Source: Erythroxylum novogranatense (taxonomy: Eukaryota > Streptophyta > Magnoliopsida > Malpighiales > Erythroxylaceae). Taken from it: a stretch of DNA of 64,000 nucleotides. The notes beneath the pieces are model-generated. The model had not been told where the DNA came from, did not search any database, and saw only the letters and a list, made by a program, of their open reading frames with translations. Below, in pieces: positions 21,591 to 33,776 of the stretch (position 1 is the stretch's first letter; every line of letters starts with the position of its first letter). The position numbers and the translations under genes are program-made. The DNA lies in NCBI GenBank assembly GCA_029891385.1, contig CM057228.1, positions 21,600,309 through 21,664,308 on the forward strand. The letters run 5' to 3'.

Positions 21591-22938
21591 TCAAAACAAT
21601 TGCTCATCATCAAATAATTTAACCATACCCTTCACAACTTCTGGAGCGGTCTCTACATTCTCTCGTGTCATTGCAAACACTCTAACCAGTGCTTGCCCCC
21701 TTGATCTTCCTGGAAGATTTACTCTTTTAGCTGCCTCAGAGCTACCCACTTCAGTTACAGTCTTGTGCCCCACTATCTCTACTTTCTTAAAAGCTTGCAT
21801 TTGTGATCCCTCTCTTCTGGCCGACTTTAGACACTCTCTGGTCATGTGTCCTCTCTCTCCACAATTGAAACATGCTCCCATTAACCGGTAACATTTCCCT
21901 TTATAGAATCTTCCACAATGCTCACATTTGGGAATGGGTGGTCTATCCCCATCTCCCCTTCTACTGCCTCCCACCGTTGAAGCTTGATGAGAAACAGTAG
22001 AAGTCTTTATAGGTCTAAGTCTGCTTGCACGACTGCTTCTCTCCTCAGACTGCACAGGAAAAGTTTTGGCACTCCTTTCAGGCATAGAAGTACCACCTCC
22101 CCTTTTGGACTGCTCTCTTCCCTTTCTTTTCTTGCTGACAGCACTCTTGATGTTCTCAATGTTTTCGATCCTCAACGATGCTTCAACCAGCTGTTGAAAG
22201 TCACAGAAGTTCTGCACTACTACTTTCTCTCTGATGGCTAGGTACAATCCTGACTCAAACCGGCGGCACCTAGCAGCCTCACTCAGTAGCATATCTTGAC
22301 AACTGTGTGAACTGATGCTCATACTCACTAACTGTCATCTCCCTCTAGGTGAGACTCAGGAATTATCTTTGCTTCTACTGAATGTACACCTCAGATAGAT
22401 ATTTCTTCTTATAAGCAACGAGGAAGTCCTTTCATGCTAACCCTGTCGGTTTCAACTGGCTTCCTGGTACACACTCCCACCAATGCAAAGTATCCCCCTG
22501 AAGTAGACTTACAGCATAAACAACCTTCTCATCAACTTCACAATCCATCTGCTCCAATACCCTCCCTGTCTTCCTCAACCTGGTCTCGGCTTCTTCAGGA
22601 TCAGTGGTCCCATAAAAGTCCACTGCTTCATACTATCTCAGCTTGTCAAACTGTTTCTCCTTCTTAATTGGGGTCGACGTAAAAGTCTGCGACATATGAC
22701 CCATAGCCTGGACAAAGGCTTGAGTAAATGCCTGGAATAATCTCGAATCCAAAGTAGGCACTTGCTCTGATGGGACAGACGTCTCTTGCGTCTGAGATCG
22801 GATGGGCTCACTACTTTGCCCTAGGGAAGCCTCAGCAATTCCCAGGGCTACTAACTCATCGGTACTCTCCTCCCTTGGTGGAGAGTCAGGTGCAATTGAT
22901 CCTTGCAAGACTCCTCGTGTCCTTCTACGAGGCGGCAT
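21591..22938 (-). pseudogene. gag of copy B
   Basis: Gag on the - strand in three open pieces: 22938-22633 (starts MPPRRRTRGVLQGSIAPDSP), 22623-22432 (DFYGTTDPEEAETRLRKTGR, LLQGDTLHWWECVPG) and 22328-21591. The last piece holds an intact zinc knuckle CFNCGERGHMTREC (about 21880-21835), followed by a basic region and the start of protease. Stops at the joints and a frame change near 22330-22430 make it a pseudogene, though it is better preserved than the gag of A. Confidence 0.88.
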
Positions 22939-23116
22939 CTTACTCCTTCAATGAAAACACTAATGATTAGCTTACATTTCATTTTAATCCTAATTCCTAT
23001 ATATATGCATGATATGCATGTCACTTAATGCAAACAATCAATTTACAATGCAACAATTAATCACATAGAAAAACAATTCACCCTACTATGCATTCTAAGC
23101 CTAGGAGAGAGTCTAA

Positions 23117-23128
23117 GCTCTGATACCA
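23117..23128 (-). other. Primer-binding site of copy B
   Basis: GCTCTGATACCA on the + strand is TGGTATCAGAGC on the - strand, the initiator-Met tRNA primer site of many gypsy elements. It lies five bases from the LTR end at 23134. Confidence 0.88.
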
Positions 23129-23133
23129 AACAA

Positions 23134-25953
23134 TGTTGGGCCTCGTTTTCGAAGCCCAACATTCGGAAGTCAAAAATAGTATGGAGGGCTCATTTCTCAT
23201 AAATTACAAATCATAATTGGGAAACTTCCAATTGGAATTTCAGTCCGAATTCTTCATAACATTTGTTCCCCATTGTCTTAAGTTTCTAAAGACACCAAAA
23301 AACTCAATTTGGTTCAGAAATAAAGAAGTTATGACTAAAACACTTTCAACTCTTTCTAATCTGAGACTGAACCCTATGCCCAACTTCACTTCAGAAATTT
23401 AAAATCTTAGGGGTTGAATTAAAATTAAATTCCTTAAGAGAATTTGTAGATCCATGTCTCTAGTTTATTTTAAAATAAGAATCAACTCAATTAGCTCTCT
23501 ATAGATCGAGATATTGCTAAAACACTGAAGCATATTCAGAAAAATATCCAACTCATACTCTTTTAACCGATCATCTCACTTTGATTTAATCAATATTTTT
23601 CAAATTAATATGAAAACCTAAAAATTATTATCAAGAGGTATAGGAATGTCTTAAAAATTCAATGCTTTAAAAATCGGGTCAATCGGAAGTCGGACGAAAA
23701 AGTTATGGCCAAAAGAGTGGAGAGAGGTCAGGTCGCTAGGAGACCAGGTAGCCCTCGCGACTGCGAGGGCGCAGCGTCCTCCAACTTCCTAACTTCTAAA
23801 CTCTATAATTATTGACCCAGAACTCCAAATTTTACAAATTTCATATCAATAGAAAGCTAAAAGAAAGCTTTACAACGTTTATGAAGAACTCAAAAGCAAA
23901 TTATACCCCTATAAGGGTCAAAATTCCACATCAATGTGGCTGTCCCGAAAGCTCCACCCTGAACAGCATTACAACTTCTAAAAATCATAACTCTCAATTC
24001 CAAAGTCCAAAAATTGGATACGATATACCATTGGAAAGATAAAAAGATAAACTACAACTTTTATGAAGACAACTTTGGCTAATTATCTCTATATCAATAC
24101 AATTTTTCCATTAAATTTCTGCCCATCATCCCTACATCTAAGAAGGCTTGCTAAACATAATATCCCTCCATATTCATTCACTACCAAATACCTTTTTGGC
24201 TACTTTTGAGCATCATTTCCAGCAACTCATTCCATACACATTTCCAAGCTTTAACATGCCATCCTAAAAAAAAAACCATTCACAAATACAACAAGGAAGA
24301 ATATGAACATACACATATTCCTCTTCCACAATTTTCATACACAACCAATAAAGTGACACAATCATACCCAAAAAGGAAAATCCTTAAATTCTCACCCTCA
24401 TTTCAAATCAAAATGAATATTCATACATAGCTTTAATTACATATCAACATGTCCATCACCAATTTAGCACAAGATACAAAATACATGAGATGCTCAATGT
24501 TTGATATGCTCGTAAAGCTATCCAAAAGTCTAGTTACTAACTTAGTACGAAAGTATCTAATGTCTTGGAGTTTTCCGAATGCCTTATAAGGTTCAATGCT
24601 CATCTTGTTTTGCACCTGAGGAGGGAAAGTGGGGTGAGCAACACGGCTCAGTGGCTAATACATTTATAGCCATCGGTAATGAGCCACACAATCACGCATA
24701 TATATACATGTATCAAACAATTCAATTCATTCGTAAATTCATCACACAATTCATAATTAACCAAAGATTATCACATAAGCATCTCATGAACAATTTATTA
24801 TGCATCATACTCAACACATTCATGATGAAATGCACAACAAATGGCTCGAGAGTTCCGTGGAGCAAAACGGTTTACACCGTGAACAAAACGAGTCCGATTT
24901 CTCAGGATCTCGTGGCCTCAAGCGGGCAATCGGGAAAATGTTATAGGTCAACGTGCACGTGACTAACGAAACGGGTTTCTCTCTTGCCCAATCACAAACA
25001 AATCTATGCACAATTTAGTCAATCACAAATTTGCATTCTCATGCTTCCTTCATTTCATCAATTTCTCATATCTTCATACTTTTCATTCATTTCAAAGAAA
25101 ACATGAGATATTTCCTCATGCGTTTTCAAATATTCACCATAATTCAACATTTATGCAATTTAAGCAATAATACACATATAAGGCATTTTTCCATCACACA
25201 ACAACTATAAAAGTATTACTCACCTAATTTGTTAAAAATCCAAGCTCAAGATTGCCCTTCCTCTCTCTCTTGAGTAAGATTTTCTTGATTCCCTTCAATT
25301 AAACCAATTTCTATTTAATCCATATATTCAAAAGAAAGTTCACAAAATTTAAGAATCAAAGAAATGCTAAAATTAAATTTAAACCTAACCTACCCATAGC
25401 CCATCTAGGCTAGAAAAACTAAAACCCTAACTTAGAAATCCCAAAATCAATTTGGTTTAATCTTTTTCTTCTTTCTTCCTTCATTTCCAACACAAACCCT
25501 GGCCTCTATTTAATCCCCTTTTTGAACCTAGCATAAGAAAGATGAAAACTTACCTCCAACAAGTGGATTTCCCCTTCTTTTCTTCTTCTTTCTTCTTCCT
25601 TCCAAGTTTCCTATGATTCTTCTTCTATTTTCACATTTTTTCTCCTTTCCTTGTGTTCCTACGACAATTCTCCTTCTTCTTCTAATTCAAATAAAATTCT
25701 TAACTCCTTTTCTTCCAATTTTGTCCCTCCTTAATCTTGTTCTCCCAATTTTGCCCTTCTTTTGTCTTTTATGTCTCTACTCCTTTAAGCCACTTAACTC
25801 CTTAAGCTAATTTAATTCTAACTCTTTATTTCAATTTCTAACTTCTACATTCAATACCCCATTCCTACTTGCTAATTTATAAACTCAATTATAAAAATAA
25901 TAAAACAATTAAATCAATAATAACAGTAAATAAAAAAAATTCGGGGCCCAACA
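23134..25953 (-). repeat. LTR of copy B (2.8 kb)
   Basis: Bounded by TGTTGGGCC at 23134 and GGGGCCCAACA at 25953; - orientation. No coding is seen. It holds a GC-rich patch (GCCCTCGCGACTGCGAGGGC, about 23751-23770) and several copies of an ACAACTTTTATGAAGA-like motif. No second full copy lies at the left end of B. Confidence 0.85.
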
Positions 25954-26762
25954 TTAACCATCTTTTCTTCTTGCTTCATTAAAGGAATGGGTTGTGTTGA
26001 TGATGAAGGAGTTAGAGAAAAAGAAAAGGGGTTTGTGTAGAGAATGAAAGGTTTATGTTGGAAGAAGATGGATTAGAAGAACCCAATTGATTTTAGGGTT
26101 TCTAAACTAGGTCTTAGGTTTTCTAACCTAGATAGACTATGGGCAGGTTAGATTTGAGTTTAATTTGTGTTTGTTGAAATTTTGTGATTTTTGAAGGTTA
26201 TGAATTTTGTTGAAATGTTGTTTTGAATGGAACTTTGGTTGTTTTAGGAAACCAAGAGAATCCTGTCCAAGAGCAAGAGGAAAGGCAAGCTTGACTTGGA
26301 TTTTCACAAGCTAATTAGGTGGGTAACATATTTATGGTTATAGTGTAATTGGGAAAATTCTTACCTATATGTGTATGTTAAAATTGATTTGTTTGAATTT
26401 GACTTGTTTGTAAATGTTGAAAATACATGATGAAATATGACTATGTTATACCTCAAAAGAGATAATGACATTTTGTATTAAATGAAAAGAAGACAAAGCA
26501 TAAAAGTATGAGTATATGAGAAAACGAATATGTGCTTTTGTTTGGGCGAGAGTGGAACCATTCTGTTCATCACGTGTATGTTGACAAGAGCATTCTCCCG
26601 GCTGCCCGTTTGTGACATATGAGCTCCGAAATTGGACTTGTTCATAGGGAAAACTTCGTTTTCTCCATTATGTTTTCATGGAACCCTTGAGCCATTTTGT
26701 TATGCATTGCATCTTTAATTTGTCATGTGTGATGCATTTGAGTGATATGTGCTATGAGTGTT

Positions 26763-27030
26763 TGTAGCGACCCGGACTTTGCGTACCGGGTGGGTTTCCC
26801 GCGCACCTCAAGAGGCCCGCGACCGCTACAGTAGAGCCCGACCTCTACCGCCATCACTCCAGGTATTGTCCTCTTTGGTTAAGGGTGAGCCACGACTCGA
26901 ACCCAAGACCTCAAAGTTTTGTTGCACTTAAGTGCACGCCTCTTACCATTGAGCCAATTACTGTAGCGGTCGTGGGCCTCTTGAGGTGCACCGAAAACCC
27001 ACCTGGTACGCAAAGTCCGGGTCGCTAAAT
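26763..27030. mobile_element. Foldback element M2 with tRNA-like core
   Basis: Terminal inverted repeats of about 75 bp (TAGCGACCCGGACTTTGCGT at the left, its complement at the right), flanked by TGTT (26759-26762 and 27031-27034). The 3' LTR of A has the empty site (GAGTGTTAAAATAAATTG near 42025). On the - strand the core reads TGGCTCAATGGTAAGAG and, about 40 bases on, GGGTTCGAGTC, resembling the A and B boxes of a tRNA gene. M1 shares this core. No coding capacity. Confidence 0.8.
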
Positions 27031-27068
27031 TGTTAAACTAAATTGAAGAATGGTTGAATTACTGAATA

Positions 27069-30000
27069 TGTAACTCCCCACTCCCGTATGACCCGAACCT
27101 GACATTGATGGTGATATCCGAGTCCGTACCCTGCGAGGGTGGTGTGTTACATCACTCAGTCAAAACTCAGTATAAATTTTTTTGTGTGTTAAAACACAAC
27201 ATACACTATGTAGAAGTCAAATAACATACACAATTACCAGTAAGTACAATGACCGGCCCCTTTTATAAAAACAAATTATTTCAGTCTGTTGACTTACAAA
27301 TTGACCTAATCAGTTATACAAAAATTCAGAAAGTACAATTTTATCAAACACTAATGCAGACGCGAACTGATCCCGACCTCTTCTCTCACTCACAAGCAGA
27401 TGCTATACGCCCATTACCTAACGGAGTATTCTTCTGGGTCCTGAAAAATAATTGCAAATTTTGGGTGAGTTTTGCGAATTTAGTGAGTGACCATCATCGA
27501 TGGTTCACCCAGTCACATAACACAATTTGCATACATCGAACTTTATTTCATAAAGCACATTCACAATATTTCACATTCACACAACTATAGAATTTCACAT
27601 TCATATTTTTCATATTTTGATACATGCATATGAGATGCACTTTTCATTTATTATTTTGCTGTGACCGATTGCCTAAACTGATCCTGACCTCTTCTCTCAC
27701 TCACAAGCAGATGCTATACGCCCGTTATCTAACGGAGTATTCTTCTGGGTCCTGAAAAATAATTACAAATTTTGGGTGAATTTTGCGAACTTAGTGAGTG
27801 ACCATCATCGATAGTTCACACAGTCACATAACACAATTTGCATACATCGAACTTTATTTCATAAAGCACATTCACAATATTTCACATTCACACAACTATA
27901 GAATTTCACATCCATATTTTTCATATTTGATACATGCATATGAGATGCACTTTTCATTTATTATTTTGCTGTGACCGATTGCCTAAACTATCCCTTGTAG
28001 GGCTCATTAATAACTATCCTTTATCCGTTGGTGGATACAGGGCTCATTAAACGTTGAGCCTGAGGCTCTGAATCACTTATGAACTTAAAGCTCATTTTCA
28101 CTCGTTAAGCTTAAAGCTCTGCTTGGTGGCGACTCTGGTCACAACAGCCATTATATTTTATGCACTTATGCCATGTGGTGTAGCAATCACTTCCACTCAC
28201 TTTCACATATTATCAGACCGTAATCTGACCCGTATCAAACACTTTACACTGATTTTATTATTTCACATTGCTCAAAATATCAAATGATCATATAAGCAAC
28301 ATTGAGTTTTTAGCTCTCGGTGGCAGCTTCGATCACAACTATCATTATCTGATCATGCATTCATGCAAGGAATGCACATGTCACAATGAAGCAGTTCATA
28401 CATCACAATCAATCACAATTTATCACATCTCTAATAAATAGTTCACAAATTCACATACAAGTAGTACTTCTATATCATAGCTCCCCAATACATTGGACCT
28501 TCTGTCCAGAATCCATAATCAGAAATAATTCACAAAACCCACCATTATTCGCCACAGTATTCTAAACAAATAATAATTGAGAGAACCGTTTAGGTCACTC
28601 ACCAATAGATTCCGAAGCTAATGCCTAGAAGTCTCGGCAACGTCTGTGGGTTGACGTTCCAAGTGCGTCTCTATAACAATCAAAATATTCAAACATTACC
28701 AAATGTACAATTAGAAATATTTTATAATGCACATGTAGCAATTAAAATGTGTACAATGCATGTTCGTGACATTCCCAGCACTATTATAAAATTCTCATCA
28801 CAAAATGTTTCTCTAAATTTTAGAAACTCATTGATACCAAAATCACTCAATTCGGACCTCTATAGGTCCAATTATTCATAAAATACGGACCAGAGAAATA
28901 ATTACTCGGTCCTCTAACTTTTACCTAATCAAACCACGTCAATTTTATCTTTAAAAATTCCCAATTTTATAGAGAAATGAAATTAAATATTTCAAGAATC
29001 CGATGCCTTGAGAATCAGGTTAATCGAATGTCGGACGAAAAAGTTATGCACATAAAAATTAATAGCATTGATAATTAAAAAACTAATAATAATAAATTAA
29101 AAAATAAAAAGAAATGGCTGAGTGCGTTTTCGCACTCAACCACTCTCGCCCGCGAGGGCGAGACTGTCGGCTCGCCCTCGATCTCACGAGGGCGATCCGT
29201 CGCCCTCGGGAGATGCGAGGTTTCGAAATTTATTTTTATTTTTATTTTTTTCTAAAACCAATTTTGCTAATTTCCTTCTCTTCCTTTCTCAACACTTAAT
29301 TTTTTTCACACAAATGTCCAAAAATCACAAATGAGGTCTCATTGGAAAGATCACAGAAAATACTACAAGTTTCATGAAGGGCTTGAAAACCAATTTCACC
29401 TCTAAGGGTATCAAAACTACAATCAAAGTTTCTGCTAAATCACATATTTCCCAAAACAGTACAGCACTGTACTAAAAATCATATCTTTCCATTCCTTTTG
29501 CCAAAAATTCCAAGATTTATACCAAAAGAAAGATCAAAACATATTCTACAACTTTCATGACAACTTGGAAGCAAATTCAACCTCTAAACAAATCAAATTC
29601 TCTATCAAAGTTTCTGCTTATATAAGTCATTCTCAACAGTAACACAATCTTCCAAAAAGCATATCTTCCTATCCCATTATCTAAAAATTACATACTATAT
29701 ATCACTGAAAAGATCATAAAATATGATACAATTTTCATGAAGGACTTAGAACCAAATTCCATCTCTAACTAGATCAAATTCTCCCATTATTATGGCTACC
29801 TTGTTAAAGAGTGTTAATTCAACATATCACCTAAACCATATCCAAACTTTAAAAATTATTAACTTACAATCCCTACATCCAAAATTCACATATTATACCT
29901 CATTACAAAGCTAAAACATTCCTATACAAATTTCTATAAGACCACTTGAACTAATTTCAACTATAACAGTCCAAAATTGGTGTCAGAACACAGAAATCAC

Positions 30001-31640
30001 CAAAACCCATACTTAGAGACATTACACACACCAAAACACATTAAGACATAAATTACTATCTGAAAGTTAAAAAGCCATAAATTTCAACCTAAAAATAGAA
30101 AAATGTCATACTTAGTGGCGATAGAAAGGTAACAAGAAATTCTTCAACTTTCATGAAGACCAATTTTTCAAAATCTGTCTACTTAAGCCTAGAAAAATTC
30201 CCCAAAGTTTCTGGTCACAAATCGTCAATGTTAGAATCAACACTATTCACCCTGCACATATAACCTACTTTCAAGGAAAAATTCGAAACCTTTCAAGCCA
30301 CAATTAGACAGAACTTACTTCATAAGAATTCTAGTCAAACTTCTCAAGTTTAATTTAAACTAAACCTCATCTCAATATCATAACCATATCAAAAGTTATA
30401 ACTAAATCATTGGCACATACACAAAGTAAATTTTCCAGATTTTACACCTAACTCTACTCCTATCATTCCAACACCATTTCTACACCAATAAGAATCCAAT
30501 TTAGTCAAGAAATCAGCCAAAATTTCATCAAGACTTTCACTTGAATAAGTAGCCACAAAAATGGCATCACACACACACAATTTTCTTACTTTAATTACCA
30601 CTCATCAAACATCATAAAAACCAATCCAAAACACTTAATTTACCAATACCATATTCAACATCATTCATCCTCAATCAATCATAAATCAACCAAGAAAATA
30701 ACCTACCCATTTATACCAAACATAAGTTCAAGCAATTAATATACAAGTCATCACAATAAATGCCTTTAACTACCAATTTAAGAACACCAAACATAATTCT
30801 CACCCAAACAAGCTTCAAAGCTTCCATTCTTCACCAACTCACAAACTTCCTTCACATCCCTCACACACACGACAACCATCTTCATAAGGGGAAAGGCTTA
30901 AGCTTGAACACATGAAGAGAAAGCACTTAAGGTAGAAGAGAAGAGTAGCAATTTAAAAGAAGGAAGAAACTAACGAAGGAGGAGGAAGAAGGAGACTTTC
31001 GGATGAGGAGGAGAAAATCTCATTTAACACACTAAATGACCTAAGGAAAAAAAAAGTGTCGTGAATGGTTCTCCAAAGTTAAGTTATTTAGATAACCATA
31101 AGAATAAGACTAAGTAGGTAAGGGACATGTGTCACTTGCCACTTGTCTTGTTTTTAAGCCCTCTTTTAATTTCTTTCCATTAACAATTCAATTTCTACTC
31201 CAATTTCTCTCCCAATTCCAATGGCTCAAAGTAATAAATCCTAAAATCATGTATCTAATTTTTCAGTGCCATTGGATAGTCATTTTCGGTACCGAAAATC
31301 CAATCAGTCCGCCACTTGACAATTTTTCCTGTCCGGCAATTTTACCATAAAAATTTCAGAAAAATTTATACAATTCTCCCAAAAATGTAAAACACACAAA
31401 AATTCACTCCAATTCAATTTTCGAGCACAAAATCACATTTTTTCACAAAAATCACATTTATAGACACATACGCCGGGAAATGTCATGAATGTATGTACAA
31501 TCATGCGCATATACAAAAAATTCCATTCATCTATATATATGGAGGCCATATTATGCATGATAATGCCGAGGCAAGTCTAAACACTCATAATCCGTTCCAA
31601 ATTACTATTTTACCCTTCCCATCAATGATGGGATGTTACA
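27069..31640 (-). mobile_element. Solo LTR C (4.6 kb) in the 5' LTR of A
   Basis: Begins TGTAACTCCCC, ends GATGTTACA, flanked by GAATA (27064-27068 and 31641-31645). No gag-pol and no primer site lie inside, so it is best read as a solo LTR left by LTR-LTR recombination. By comparison with the LTR of D (which on its coding strand starts TGTAACATCCC), C is in - orientation. Contains a 311-bp tandem duplication, a GC-rich patch (29125-29220) and degenerate repeats around a CTACAACTTTCATGAA motif. Confidence 0.85.
27369..27990. repeat. 311-bp tandem duplication in solo LTR C
   Basis: GACCTCTTCTCTCACTCACA and the following 300 bases occur twice, first at 27369 and again at 27680, with few differences. 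Confidence 0.92.

Positions 31641-31641
<1 letters not shown>

Positions 31642-31682
<41 letters not shown>
31642..31682. repeat. (TA)n microsatellite
   Basis: About 20 TA units just after the right border of solo LTR C, expanded compared with the short ATATATATA at the same place in the 3' LTR (near 42068). Confidence 0.95.
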
Positions 31683-31686
<4 letters not shown>

Positions 31687-32254
31687 GTTTGAATTTGTGG
31701 TCAATTGCCAATGACTATAAATATATTAGCCACTAAACTATGTAGCTCACCCCACTATTCCCTCCTCATGTGCAAAGCGAGAAGGTTAGCAATCTTTGCA
31801 AGGTATCGGAAACTCCAAGATATTAGAAACTTTTGTAACTAAGTTAGTTCTATCATTTTTGGATAGCTTTATAAGCATGTTAAACATTTAGCATCCTATG
31901 TATGTTGTATTTCGTGTTAAAACTTTGTTATAATGTTAATATGTAATTAAATTTATGAATGAACTTCTTTTGATTTAGCAAATGAGTTTAGAATTGAAAA
32001 GTTCCCTAGGTCTATGTGTATATTTCTTTTGTAGATGTACATTTCATAATCCAAGTCTTTCCTAGGTGTAGAAATTATGTGCTAAATTCAGGGGAAAAAT
32101 TGGACTAATTTATTTTGAATTAGTCAATGTTGTCTTCTGAAAAGTTGTAGTTTATCTTTCTAGTGTTCCAACGGTATATAATATGAAATTTTTGGACACT
32201 GGAGTCAAAAGTTATGGTCTTTATAAGTGGAGATGCTCAGGAGTATAGTTTGTA

Positions 32255-32412
32255 TCATTTGGTGAAATCATATCGTCTAGTAATGACGTATCATCTGGTG
32301 ATGATGTCATATCTGCTAGTGATGATGTCATATCATCTGGTGATAACGTATCGTTTGATGATGACATCATATTGTCTGGTGATGATGTCATATCGTCTGG
32401 TGATGATGTGTA
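32255..32412. repeat. GATGATGTCATATCATCTGG minisatellite in the 5' LTR of A
   Basis: Six or seven units of 21-24 bp built on ATATCATCTGGTGATGATGTC. The matching array in the 3' LTR is at 42648-42790. Confidence 0.9.
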
Positions 32413-32810
32413 TCTTCAGTGTACTATTCATCTAACCCTATCTTCTAGTCCCATTTTGTCCCTGTAGATGATATACTCTATCTTCAAGGTCTTCATGAAA
32501 TTTGTAGATATTGAAGTTCTTTTTCGAACCATTTAAAGAACACCTTTGATTGAGCCCAAGTTTAATATATAATTGGCTACACTTTCATGGTTGTTAATGC
32601 ACTTTTTGGCTCTTAATTCATGATTTTTGTGTTTAAATTAGTCTCTTATGGTGAGTTTATGTTTTATGCAATTTGCTAGTAAAATTGTACAAACTGACAT
32701 TAATTGCATTATAATTTTTCTAAGAACAATTGATACTGCAAATTGTTATTTTATATTGTAGGAGGAAAGGAGTCAAAAAGGATCTGAAGAGTCGGCATGA
32801 AGTCCTTAAG

Positions 32811-33002
32811 GCACGTCGTGGCGTGAAATGTAACTCCCACGTCGCGGCGCATCAACACACGATCGTACGTCGCGACGTCAACAATTTCCACGTCGCGGCG
32901 AACAAGCCAGATCGTACGTCGCGACGTCAAAAAATCAACACGTCGCAGCGAGCAAACCAAAGCACACGTCGCGGCGAATATTAATTCGCACGCCGCGACG
33001 TC
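32811..33002. repeat. CpG-rich CGTCGCGGCG/CGTCGCGACG array in E
   Basis: Eight imperfect units of CACGTCGCGGCG or TACGTCGCGACGTC spaced about 25-30 bases; two contain the palindrome ACGTCGCGACGT (32867-32878, 32916-32927). The GC and CpG content is far above the AT-rich surroundings. Confidence 0.88.
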
Positions 33003-33776
33003 CAGACATGTATTCAAACTTTAAATGGAAAAATTACTCACTGTACTGACCCGGCCCGTGAACCATCCCTTAAATATTGCTGAATTAGGTTAGAACGGGC
33101 ATCATTTGGTTGGGCAATCGACACTTGGGGAGAAAAGAGGAGATCGACGAGCGAGAGAGAAGAAGAGGAAGCAACATCGTCCACCACCCAGGGTTCCCTT
33201 CGGGGTTCCCTGGGGACAACTTCTGCATTAGTTTTTATCTTCTATTTTTACCGTCGCCGTCCACCATGGATATCTTGGAATCGTTGCGAGTTGTGAGGCT
33301 TCCGGTTGCTATGTGTGGCTTGGCATTTCTTTCTGTTAAAGATGCGATGATGGTGGAGTTCACCGAAGCTTTCAAGGGAGTAGCTTAATCTATAGTTTAG
33401 CTATGATTTATAAATTCCTAGGTCTAGGGTTTGTAATTTGTAGTGAAGCTATTTGATTATAGTTAAATGTTAGACATTTAATGCGTTGTTTGGATTGGTA
33501 GTTTACATTGTCACATTTAACTACATTGTTATGAACAGCCGAGTTGGGGTTTATTGCTTTGTAGTTAGATTAGCTTAATTAGAGTTTAATTAAGCATTGA
33601 ACAATGTAAGGTGTGTGGATCTGTTTATGTAGAATTTTGTGCTTAAATATATGAAGTCTCATATATGTCAACTTGTGATCTTGTCGATTCTCTTTTATCT
33701 GCTTAGTTGTGTTTGATATTGAGTTAATGCTAGATTTCATTTGACCCATTGCATTGGCAAATCCACCAAACACACT

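Larger units (their letters stand above)
21051..25953 (-). mobile_element. Gypsy copy B, internally deleted, in the 5' LTR of A
   Basis: Flanked by TTAAC (21046-21050 and 25954-25958); the empty site is seen in the 3' LTR of A (GGTTAACTATC near 41275). It carries one full LTR at its right end (23134-25953), a Met-type primer site, gag and the start of the RT region, then stops abruptly: its left end is TGTTGTGCCC, with only a few bases of the other LTR left. RT, RNase H, integrase and the 3' LTR are missing. Its gag resembles that of element A (MPPRRR-RGVLQ start in both). Confidence 0.87.

Noticed and set aside
26880..26965. Genuine tRNA gene on the - strand
   Set aside because: A- and B-box-like words are present, but no convincing acceptor stem pairs and the stretch is the core of a foldback element also found in M1.
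33110..33388. 92-codon open frame in insertion E
   Set aside because: No recognised similarity and it lies inside an LTR-like insertion.
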